Source: Clostridia bacterium
GTDB lineage: Bacteria > Bacillota > Clostridia > Oscillospirales > Acutalibacteraceae
Direction of reading: 5' to 3'
NCBI GenBank assembly: GCA_017454485.1
Contig: JAFTCX010000021.1
Coordinates: 1 to 64,000, forward strand
DNA length: 64,000 bases
Each line of letters opens with the position of its first letter. Within the stretch, counting starts at the first letter, position 1. The notes beneath the pieces were generated by a model. It did no database searches. It was given only the letters and a program-made list of their open reading frames with translations, and was not told the origin of the DNA. Below are positions 51,521-58,450 of the stretch, one piece after another. The translations under genes were made by a program, and so were the position numbers.

Positions 51521-52493
51521 ACGGCCGATTGAGTGGGTTTTTGTCGATCGCTTCCTGAATCTGCTTGTTAGCAATGTGCGTGTAAATTTCTGTCGTTGCA
51601 AGGTTTTCATGTCCAAGCACGTCTTTGATCACAAGCACATCGATATTGCCATGCTGGTACATCAATGTAGCAGCCGTGTGACGAAGCTTGTGAACAGAAT
51701 AATGCTGACCTTGCAGTCCGATTTTGTCAAGATAACGGTACACCATATCCTGAACGCTTCTACGCCCGGAACGTTTGTTCATGCGACTGATAAACAGGGC
51801 ATCGCGATCATCGCCACGCAATGCATCAACCGGACGCACTTTTAGGTATTCAAGCAGAGCATTGATACAAGCATCATTAAGATAAAGCATCCGCTGTTTA
51901 TTGCCTTTACCGGTGACAAGCAGCGTTTTATTTGAAACGTCGATATCTGAAAGATTTAACGCGCATAATTCAGCTAAACGAAGTCCACAGTTTAAAAAAA
52001 GCGTCAAAATACAATAATCTCTTGCTTTATATGGTCCGTCAACTGCATCCAATAAAGCTTTGCTCTGATCGAGCGTTAAATATTTCGGCAATCTTTTTTG
52101 ATCAGATGAAACGGAGATCTGTGCAGTAGGATTTTTTTCAATATATCCCATTTGATCTGAAATGTATTTATAAAACCCACGAATCGATGAAGTTTTTCTT
52201 CGACGAGTAATCTGACTGTTTTTACGATCCGAACCGCAAAATGTAAGGAAGGAATAGATTTCGTTCATTGTAACTGAAGAAAAAAATGAATCGCTTAAAT
52301 CAGACAAATCTATATCCGAATCAGCTTTATTCAAATCTTGTTTATTTCGTGTACATTGAATATAAGAAAAGAAAAGTCTTAAATCCAGTGCATATTGTTC
52401 AACGGTTAGAACAGAATGCGCTTTAATATTTAATAAATAGTTTAAGTACTCATTTACACGGTCAGGTAGTAAACTGCGGTCAACTTTCGACAT
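51492..52493 (-). CDS. xerD: Tyrosine recombinase, XerC/XerD type
   Basis: 333 aa, a little longer than the usual ~300. The SAM-like N-terminal domain (VNEYLNYLLNIKAHSVLTVEQY) is followed by the catalytic domain with all six residues: Arg172 (GLRLAEL), Lys196 (GKGNKQR), His268 and Arg271 (HKLRH), His295 (LGHENL) and nucleophile Tyr304 (TTEIYTH). By position with radA it is likely the chromosome-dimer resolvase rather than a phage integrase, though the extra 30 residues in the N-domain are unusual. ATG 52493 follows GGGAAAGG; an upstream in-frame start would run into the palindrome. Confidence 0.85.
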   Translation of the reverse strand: MSKVDRSLLPDRVNEYLNYLLNIKAHSVLTVEQYALDLRLFFSYIQCTRNKQDLNKADSDIDLSDLSDSFFSSVTMNEIYSFLTFCGSDRKNSQITRRRKTSSIRGFYKYISDQMGYIEKNPTAQISVSSDQKRLPKYLTLDQSKALLDAVDGPYKARDYCILTLFLNCGLRLAELCALNLSDIDVSNKTLLVTGKGNKQRMLYLNDACINALLEYLKVRPVDALRGDDRDALFISRMNKRSGRRSVQDMVYRYLDKIGLQGQHYSVHKLRHTAATLMYQHGNIDVLVIKDVLGHENLATTEIYTHIANKQIQEAIDKNPLNRPSKPAAKKED

Positions 52494-52525
52494 TTTATGA
52501 ATACCTTTCCCTTTCCTACTCCCCT

Positions 52526-52557
52526 CAACTGAACAAAACATATATTTTGTTCAGTTG
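52526..52557. repeat. Perfect 13-bp inverted repeat in front of xerD
   Basis: CAACTGAACAAAA (52526-52538) and TTTTGTTCAGTTG (52545-52557) are exact inverse copies with a CATATA centre. The element lies in the 102-base gap between radA and xerD. On the minus strand it is followed by AGGGGAG, not by T, so it is unlikely to be a terminator. It could be a dimeric repressor operator or an RNA hairpin. Confidence 0.85.
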
Positions 52558-52595
52558 GTGTAATCGATATATATGAAGGTAATTACTTTGTAGGT

Positions 52596-53972
52596 TTACA
52601 GAATCAATGCTTCAAACGCCTGTCGGATCGTTCGTACCCCGACGATTTCGATCTCTTCTTTCAAGCCCTGCCCGATCGAGCGCAAATTATGTTTCGGCAC
52701 AATGCATTTTTGAAAGCCAAGACGCGCCGCTTCCTTGATGCGCTGTTCGCAGTGAGAGATCGCGCGAATTTCACCGGCAAGACCGATTTCACCGAATGCG
52801 AGCACATCATCGCGCAGTGCATAATCTTTTAAAGATGAAACTAGCGCCATGGCAATCGTCAGATCCAGCGCGGGCTCGTCCAGCTTCATGCCGCCGACAA
52901 TATTGATATAAACGTCCGTATTATTGAAGAAGTATCCCCCGCGCTTTTCCAAAACAGCCAGCAGCATTGCCATTCGGTTATAATCAAACCCGTTACTCAT
53001 GCGGCGCGGGTTCCCGAACGATGTCGGCGTCACAAGACCCTGAATTTCCGCCAGCAGCGGCCGGGAGCCTTCCATCACACACGCGACACAGGTGCCCGGT
53101 GTATTCTTCGGGCGACCTGAAATCAGCATTTCCGAAGGGTTTTTGACCTCCTCCAGCCCGGCGTCTGTCATTTCAAACACGCCGATCTCATTGGTTGAAC
53201 CGTAACGGTTCTTCACTGCGCGCAGGATGCGGAACGATAAATTGCGTTCGCCTTCAAAATAAAGCACCGCGTCAACAATGTGCTCCAGCACCTTTGGCCC
53301 GGCGATGTTGCCGTCTTTGTTGACATGACCCACAATAATGATCGGAATCGACAGTGATTTTGCCGTGCGCATCAAAAGGTTCGTGCATTCGCGCACCTGC
53401 GTCACGCTGCCCGGTGAGGATGAAAGCTCCGTGTGATTCATCGTCTGTACCGAGTCAATGATCACAAGACCCGGCTTTGCGCTGAGAATATGCTCGCAGA
53501 TGGCTTGAATGTCCGTTTCACAAAGCAAGCGGATGCCGTCGCCGCTGACATGCAGACGGTCGGCGCGCAGCTTGATCTGGCTGTAGGATTCTTCGCCGGA
53601 AACATATAGCACATCAAGCTGTTCTCCCAAAACACGGCAGACCTGCAAAAGAATTGTCGATTTTCCGATGCCCGGGTCGCCGCTCAAAAGAATCAGCGAG
53701 CCTTTGACGATGCCGCCGCCGAGCACGCGGTCCAGCTCCCCCATCCCGGTGCGATAGCGCAATTCGCTGTCCGGCTCGATCTGAGAGAGCGCGAACGAGC
53801 GGATGGATGCCGCCGTGTGAGATGTTTTTTGCTTTCCTGCCGCCGGCTGCGAAACACGGACTTCTTCCTCCAATGTGTTCCATTCGCCGCAGGACGGGCA
53901 TTTTCCAAGCCATTTCGGGCTTTCATAGCTGCACGCCGAGCAAACGTAAACGGATTTTGTTTTTTGCGCCAT
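52596..53972 (-). CDS. radA: DNA repair protein RadA
   Basis: A 458-aa RecA-like helicase that drives branch migration. An N-terminal zinc finger has Cys11, 14, 25, 28. Walker A GDPGIGKST, the RadA-specific KNRYG motif (usually KNRFG), and the C-terminal Lon-like domain (GGMKLDEPALDLTIAMAL, AFGEIGLAGEIR) follow. It lies six bases after the amidase gene. ATG 53972 is preferred over an ATA-containing extension of three codons. Confidence 0.97.
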   Translation of the reverse strand: MAQKTKSVYVCSACSYESPKWLGKCPSCGEWNTLEEEVRVSQPAAGKQKTSHTAASIRSFALSQIEPDSELRYRTGMGELDRVLGGGIVKGSLILLSGDPGIGKSTILLQVCRVLGEQLDVLYVSGEESYSQIKLRADRLHVSGDGIRLLCETDIQAICEHILSAKPGLVIIDSVQTMNHTELSSSPGSVTQVRECTNLLMRTAKSLSIPIIIVGHVNKDGNIAGPKVLEHIVDAVLYFEGERNLSFRILRAVKNRYGSTNEIGVFEMTDAGLEEVKNPSEMLISGRPKNTPGTCVACVMEGSRPLLAEIQGLVTPTSFGNPRRMSNGFDYNRMAMLLAVLEKRGGYFFNNTDVYINIVGGMKLDEPALDLTIAMALVSSLKDYALRDDVLAFGEIGLAGEIRAISHCEQRIKEAARLGFQKCIVPKHNLRSIGQGLKEEIEIVGVRTIRQAFEALIL

Positions 53973-53977
53973 ATAAA

Positions 53978-54709
53978 TCACGTCCTGTGGTTGAAATAAT
54001 CTAAAAGTCCCTGCACGATGCAGAGGGACAACGCTGTCTGATAGTTTTCATCTTCGAGCTTAGCAGCTTCCTGCGGATTGGATAAAAAGCCGCATTCGAC
54101 CATAACGGCCGTCTTATTCGCGTGGTAAAGCAAATAAACTTCGTCGCCGCAAGGCTTAATCACGCGCTCGTTTTCAGGCTGCAGCGTTTTCACGATCGAG
54201 CGCTGGATCGCTTCGGCAAGCACCGGGCTTTCGGCCGTATTTGCTGAATAAAACACCTGTGCGCCGGCATATTTCGGTTCACTGTAATGGTTTTGGTGGA
54301 TGCTCAAAAAGACCGCGTTCGGTGTTTGCTCCATCATGGAAAACCGCGCACGAATGTCGCTGACTTTTTTCTCGCGCATCGTTTTACACGATGCGTCATA
54401 GCGCAAGGAATCATCCGTGCGGGTCATTTTTGTTTCGAAGCCGAGCGCAGAAAGAAGCGTTTGCAATCTCTTTGCGATGGAAAGATTGATTTCTTTTTCC
54501 AACACGCCGTCAGCCGTTTGCGCACCGCCGTCCTCTCCCCCGTGTCCCGCGTCGATGATGACGCAAGGCAAAACATTTGTTTTGATGTTCGCACTTGCAT
54601 ACTGCACCGCAAGATTTGCAGAAAACAAAAGAACGAGCACAAAGAAAAACAACCCAAAAACGAAAAGGCATTGCGTCAGCGAAAAAATATGGACACGAAA
54701 CTTTTTCAT
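53978..54709 (-). CDS. N-acetylmuramoyl-L-alanine amidase, CwlD-like
   Basis: 243 aa. An N-terminal membrane anchor or signal (about residues 10-32) leads to an Amidase_3 domain that cuts the amide between muramic acid and the stem peptide. Zinc ligands and catalytic glutamates: DAGHGGEDGGA, EKEINL, SIHQNHYSE and MVECGFLSNPQEA. The single-domain form of about 240 aa is that of CwlD, needed for spore cortex muramic lactam, but sporulation cannot be proven from this window. ATG 54709 has GGGTGAT upstream. Confidence 0.85.
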   Translation of the reverse strand: MKKFRVHIFSLTQCLFVFGLFFFVLVLLFSANLAVQYASANIKTNVLPCVIIDAGHGGEDGGAQTADGVLEKEINLSIAKRLQTLLSALGFETKMTRTDDSLRYDASCKTMREKKVSDIRARFSMMEQTPNAVFLSIHQNHYSEPKYAGAQVFYSANTAESPVLAEAIQRSIVKTLQPENERVIKPCGDEVYLLYHANKTAVMVECGFLSNPQEAAKLEDENYQTALSLCIVQGLLDYFNHRT

Positions 54710-54749
54710 GAGAATCACCCATTGGATTCTATGTGAAAAGCTTTTTATA

Positions 54750-54778
54750 ATAGTACCATATTCTCGCTTTTTTCGCAA
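54750..54778 (-). promoter_or_regulatory. Probable promoter of amidase-radA-xerD
   Basis: On the minus strand: TTGCGA (54773-54778), 17 bases, TACTAT (54750-54755), then TATAA. Moderate match, correctly placed 40 bases before the amidase ATG. Confidence 0.6.
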
Positions 54779-54805
54779 TGCCTTGAAAGAATTTTTAAAA
54801 TGATT

Positions 54806-55363
54806 TCAGTTGCTTTTACCCACTGCATCAAGATCGTCTGCAATGATCACTTCGCCCTGATCGAGGTTTGCATTTTCAAGCGCTGAAAGACATGCGCTTT
54901 TTACCGCTGCGTTGTTTTCACTCACAATCAGAACTGCAAGATCATTTACGGTAAAAACCTCGCCCTTTTCGATTTTTGCGCTTTGTGTCGGATCATAGGT
55001 GCGGTAAAGATTCACGCGCTTTTCGAGATGCGCCTGCAGGGATTTGACCGCAGCGTCAAGATCGAGTTTGTTCTTGACCTGCACCACTGCGAGCTCGTCC
55101 GCGTTGCCCTTGCCGTCAGTCGCGTAGGCAAGAAAGAACTGTGCGACCTTATCATATTCGAAATCGGAAAGATAGGTGAACAGGTCCCCTGCCCCGTCGT
55201 CTGCAGAGCTGACATAGGTCATATCGCCGAACTCTGTTGCGTCGAGCATAACGCGGCTCAGATCATATAAACTAACGTTAGTCGTCTCGTTGCTTTGACC
55301 GCAGGCGCAAAGCGCACCGGCGCACATGATCAGCGCCAAAACCAGAGAAATGATTTTTTTCAT
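54806..55363 (-). CDS. DUF4358-type lipoprotein
   Basis: 185 aa. A lipoprotein signal peptide ends in the lipobox LCAC with Cys21. The mature part (YDLSRVMLDATEFGDMTYVS, then VVQVKNKLDLDAAVKSLQAHLEKRVNLY, then VNDLAVLIVSENNAAVKSA) follows the layout of DUF4358, a common exported family of Clostridia with unknown role. It follows the transglutaminase-like gene by nine bases, so they are co-transcribed. Confidence 0.8.
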   Translation of the reverse strand: MKKIISLVLALIMCAGALCACGQSNETTNVSLYDLSRVMLDATEFGDMTYVSSADDGAGDLFTYLSDFEYDKVAQFFLAYATDGKGNADELAVVQVKNKLDLDAAVKSLQAHLEKRVNLYRTYDPTQSAKIEKGEVFTVNDLAVLIVSENNAAVKSACLSALENANLDQGEVIIADDLDAVGKSN

Positions 55364-55372
55364 AAGCACTCC

Positions 55373-56497
55373 TTACCCGTAAGCTTTGGTTGTTTCCATC
55401 TCTTCTTCGTTTCTATCGCCGTTGTCTTCATCAAAATCGAAAGAATAATCTGCAAAAGCATCGCTGATCGCGTTGTCGATCTTGGCCTGTACCTTTTCGC
55501 TTACATCCGGATTGCTGTCATCGTGATAATAGTTGATATAGACGTTCAGCACATAATCGCCGTCTGCGTTCTGGCTCCACTGCAGTTCCACATAGAAGTC
55601 ATCGGCGCCGCTGAGGTATTCCTGTACTGCATTGACCAGTGCAATCGCTTCGGGTTCGTCCTCTTTGGCGATTTTTTGTGCAAAGGTGTAAGCCGCAACC
55701 GTGGTTTCCTTGTTTTTCAGCAGTTTGCGCACCGCCTTCGGCACGGCATAGATGTTTTTCAGCTCCACGCTGTGCATGGACGCATAGGAATACTTTACGC
55801 CTGTTGCAGCCGGGAAGAATTCAGGGTTCCAATCGTGATTTTTCTGCGCGAGGGTATCGTTCATGTTGAAGTTCATGTAGTTTGCATTCTCAGCGTCGGA
55901 ATAGCAGTCCACATGATACCATTCATCGTCAAGTTTCACAAGGTTCCAGGAATGATACAGGTCTTTGTTGTGAATGACCTTGCATTCGATGTCCATCATC
56001 TGCATAAACAGACGGAACGTTGTGGCGTAGCCGACACAGACCGCGTTGTGATTTTTCAAAACGTCGTGCGGATCGTCTGCGCCCTCGGAGGATGTCGGAA
56101 TTACGGTTAAAATGCCCGTGTCGGCCTTCATTTCCTTTGTCAGCCAAAGATAAACAGCCTCTTCCTTTTCGTAATCGCTCATGCCGTCCTTGATGATCTT
56201 GGAAAGCACGTCCTTTGCCATGTCAAGCGTTTCCTTGTCCTTGTCGCTCAAGGTGTCCTCGGTGCCGTTTTTGTAAGCGTCCGAGATCTGCAGGGTGCTG
56301 CGAATCGTAAACTCATCCGCGATCACCACATCGTCCTCAGCGCCGGTGTCGATATTCATGCCGAGCGCCTTGTCGATCTTTTCCCCTGTGCGGAACTGTG
56401 TCATCACCGTGACAACCGACAGCGCCGTTGAACAAAGCACCAGTACGAGAATGATTGCGAGCAGAACACGTCCGCCCTTGTTTGATTTTTGCTCCAT
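55373..56497 (-). CDS. Membrane-anchored transglutaminase-like protein
   Basis: 374 aa. An N-terminal membrane helix (11-32) exposes a transglutaminase-like cysteine protease fold with the triad Cys154 (NAVCVGYA), His182 (YHSWN) and Asp197 (YHVDCYS). The C-terminal ~100 residues form an acidic domain ending in an Asp/Glu-rich tail. In bacteria such domains act as proteases or cross-linkers of surface proteins; the substrate is unknown. A strong GAGGAGG site and own promoter precede it. Confidence 0.87.
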   Translation of the reverse strand: MEQKSNKGGRVLLAIILVLVLCSTALSVVTVMTQFRTGEKIDKALGMNIDTGAEDDVVIADEFTIRSTLQISDAYKNGTEDTLSDKDKETLDMAKDVLSKIIKDGMSDYEKEEAVYLWLTKEMKADTGILTVIPTSSEGADDPHDVLKNHNAVCVGYATTFRLFMQMMDIECKVIHNKDLYHSWNLVKLDDEWYHVDCYSDAENANYMNFNMNDTLAQKNHDWNPEFFPAATGVKYSYASMHSVELKNIYAVPKAVRKLLKNKETTVAAYTFAQKIAKEDEPEAIALVNAVQEYLSGADDFYVELQWSQNADGDYVLNVYINYYHDDSNPDVSEKVQAKIDNAISDAFADYSFDFDEDNGDRNEEEMETTKAYG

Positions 56498-56527
56498 AAA
56501 AAAGCCTCCTCTGAAATTGATGCAGAA

Positions 56528-56556
56528 ATCATATCACAAAGGCAAAGCACTTTCAA
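56528..56556 (-). promoter_or_regulatory. Promoter of the transglutaminase-DUF4358 pair
   Basis: On the minus strand: TTGAAA (56551-56556), 17 bases, TATGAT (56528-56533), about 30 bases before the ATG. Confidence 0.8.
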
Positions 56557-56628
56557 GAGTTTTTTTACCATTTAAGGAAAAAGTTAGAAATCAGCCATAA
56601 TTTATCCACATTGGCAAATCCCGTTCAC

Positions 56629-56653
56629 AAAAAATGCACAGCTTACGCCGTGC
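56629..56653 (-). terminator. Terminator after the tRNA-Leu-linked lipoprotein
   Basis: On the minus strand GCACGGC pairs with GCTGTGC around a GTAA loop (56636-56653), followed by ATTTTTTG. It lies eight bases after the lipoprotein stop. Confidence 0.85.
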
Positions 56654-56661
56654 AAAATTCA

Positions 56662-57159
56662 TTATTTTGTGATGCTCCGGATATACAGCCCGCTTATTGC
56701 TTTTTCAATTTCGGGAACAAAGCTTTCATCCTTTGCCGTGACATAACAGTAGATGCCGTAAAGCGGGTGCAGAATGTCGTTGGTTTCCACCTTTTGATCA
56801 AGCACTGTAAAATAGCTGCCTGCAAATTTTCCGCCGGAGGTATGATACTCGGTCTGATACGTCACTTCACCGAAGGTTTTTTCCTCGGTTTTCACATCCT
56901 GATTCGCAATGCTTTTGACCGTGTTCTCAAAATAGGTCTTTCTGGACTGCAGATCCTTTTTGGATGTACAGGCGTGAATCACGATGCTCCAGTTTCCTTT
57001 TTTACTTTCAAGCGTTTTATCCGTGAGCTTTGCAACGCTTTTGTCATATTGTAAATGCAGCGCGTCGGAAAGGTCAATATCCTTGCTTTTGCAGCCGCTG
57101 AGCACCAAAACACCGGCAAGCAGTGTCAGCGCCAAAACAACGGAAATGATTCTTTTCAT
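56662..57159 (-). CDS. Lipoprotein of unknown function
   Basis: 165 aa. The signal peptide MKRIISVVLALTLLAG leads to the lipobox LSGC with Cys23. I do not recognise the mature domain; it has an alpha/beta look (WSIVIHACTSKKDLQSRK, GEVTYQTEYHTSGGKFAGSYFTVL) and ends at residue 165. An open frame continuing upstream through tRNA-Leu is not real coding. It starts 25 bases after the tRNA and has no promoter of its own that I can see. Confidence 0.8.
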   Translation of the reverse strand: MKRIISVVLALTLLAGVLVLSGCKSKDIDLSDALHLQYDKSVAKLTDKTLESKKGNWSIVIHACTSKKDLQSRKTYFENTVKSIANQDVKTEEKTFGEVTYQTEYHTSGGKFAGSYFTVLDQKVETNDILHPLYGIYCYVTAKDESFVPEIEKAISGLYIRSITK

Positions 57160-57184
57160 GGAGAGGACTCCCAACAACAAAAAA

Positions 57185-57267
57185 TGGTCCGGGTAACAGG
57201 ACTTGAACCTGCACGCTCTCGCACCAGATCCTAAATCTGGCGTGTCTGCCAATTCCACCATACCCGG
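57185..57267 (-). tRNA. tRNA-Leu(UAG)
   Basis: On the minus strand: acceptor stem CCGGGTA/TACCCGG, D arm, anticodon stem CCAGA/TCTGG with loop TTTAGGA (anticodon TAG), a long variable arm typical of leucine tRNA, T arm with GGTTCAAGTCC, discriminator A and encoded CCA. The length of 83 bases fits a class II tRNA. A T-rich stretch follows directly. Confidence 0.97.
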
Positions 57268-57278
57268 AAACTTATAAT

Positions 57279-57307
57279 ATTATAAGCGAATGTTCAGCTT
57301 CTGTCAA
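57279..57307 (-). promoter_or_regulatory. Promoter of tRNA-Leu
   Basis: On the minus strand: perfect TTGACA (57302-57307), 17 bases, perfect TATAAT (57279-57284). The -35 box overlaps the stop codon of the upstream DUF3006 gene. Confidence 0.92.
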
Positions 57308-57528
57308 GAGTCATCTTCATCAAAAAGCTGATTCTGCAAATGGAACAGCGCCTGCCGCCGCGCAGCTTCTTCAGCGGTGTCAAGTGAATATATACCGTCA
57401 AGTTCCAACAGGACGCTCCCCTCCCGCGTGTTTTCGGGCAAGCGGGACAGCGGCAGTTTTATAAAGGTCTGATCCTCTGTTTCGCAAACTGCGATCTCCT
57501 GCGTAATTCTGTCTACGATCAGTTTCAT
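57304..57528 (-). CDS. DUF3006 small protein
   Basis: 74 aa. The sequence VDRITQEIAVCETEDQTFIKLPLSRLPENTREG has the pattern of DUF3006, small beta-rich proteins regularly found beside ComEC-like metallo-beta-lactamase proteins in Firmicutes. Here it follows such a gene by 10 bases. The acidic tail ends DEDDS. ATG 57528 is placed to begin the conserved domain; a longer open frame upstream overlaps the neighbour and is not convincing. Confidence 0.82.
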   Translation of the reverse strand: MKLIVDRITQEIAVCETEDQTFIKLPLSRLPENTREGSVLLELDGIYSLDTAEEAARRQALFHLQNQLFDEDDS

Positions 57529-57538
57529 TTGCTTCACC

Positions 57539-58450
57539 TCACGCCGCTGTCTGAATCTGATAACCGGCTTCGTTGCAGACAAAAACAATGTGTGAGCGCT
57601 CGTCTGTGCGCAGGCATTCCATTTTGTGCTTTTGAATGTACCTGAGCGTTTCCTTATGGGGATGGCCGTAATCATTGTTCAGCCCGCAGGAAATGACAGC
57701 GACATTTGCCTTTGTACTATTCAAAAAAGGCTGATACAGCGAGGTGCTGCTGCCGTGGTGTCCCATAGAAAGTATGTTGCTGCGGAAGTTGCCGCCCTTT
57801 TCATAGATCGTGCGAAGCTCCGCTTTTTCGGCGTCCGCAAGGAGCATGAACGATGTGGAAAACGCGGTCAGACGGCAGACGACGGACATATTGTTGAGGT
57901 TACTGTCCTGCACCAGCGGACCGAGCACCTCCATCTGCACATGGTCAAGCTCATAGGTTTTACCGTATTTTGCGGCAATCGCCTTAATTTTGTTGGATTG
58001 AATCGCCGAAAGCAGGCGTTCATAGGTTTTGGTGGTCGGCGTGTTGCTTTCCGAAAGGCGCGGCATGATGATGTTTTGTGTTTTAACCGCGTTCAGAACG
58101 TCAGCCATCGCACCGATGTGGTCGGAATGCGGGTGCGACGCGATCACATAACGCAGCGTTTTTACCCCACAGTCTTTGATATAGCGAATCACCGTATCTG
58201 CATATTCCCGTTCGCCGGCGTCAATCAGAATTCCATCCTCGCCGCTTTGAATCAGCGTGGACGCACCCTGTCCGACATCTATAAAATGCACGGCAACTGT
58301 GCCCGGGGTATACTTGAATGCGCCTTTGGTTTCACCTTTTAAAAGATCGGCAATGTTATCGCCCTGCGTATAGGCGAGCACAAGCGCGGCAACGATTGCC
58401 AAGATGGTAAACAGAATCGATTTACCGTTTGTTTTTCTTCTTGCTGCCAT
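57539..58450 (-). CDS. ComEC/Rec2-like metallo-beta-lactamase-fold hydrolase
   Basis: 303 aa. A membrane anchor (about 11-27) exposes a metallo-beta-lactamase domain. The metal motif HPHSDH is at 106-111, preceded by HFIDVGQGASTLI and ILIDAGE, with SMGHHGSS further on. It resembles the soluble nuclease-like domain of the DNA-uptake channel ComEC, but the channel part is missing, so it is a stand-alone exported enzyme. It starts inside the 3' end of the YgiQ gene (GGGGAGG upstream); a longer frame exists but is not needed. Confidence 0.87.
   Translation of the reverse strand: MAARRKTNGKSILFTILAIVAALVLAYTQGDNIADLLKGETKGAFKYTPGTVAVHFIDVGQGASTLIQSGEDGILIDAGEREYADTVIRYIKDCGVKTLRYVIASHPHSDHIGAMADVLNAVKTQNIIMPRLSESNTPTTKTYERLLSAIQSNKIKAIAAKYGKTYELDHVQMEVLGPLVQDSNLNNMSVVCRLTAFSTSFMLLADAEKAELRTIYEKGGNFRSNILSMGHHGSSTSLYQPFLNSTKANVAVISCGLNNDYGHPHKETLRYIQKHKMECLRTDERSHIVFVCNEAGYQIQTAA

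Noticed and set aside
52526..52557. LexA-type SOS box before xerD
   Set aside because: The GAAC and GTTC halves are 14 bases apart; Gram-positive LexA sites have 4.
57160..57261. N-terminal extension of the lipoprotein reading MVELADTPDLGSGARACRFK
   Set aside because: This is the well-known false translation of a leucine tRNA; the real start is ATG 57159 with a signal peptide.
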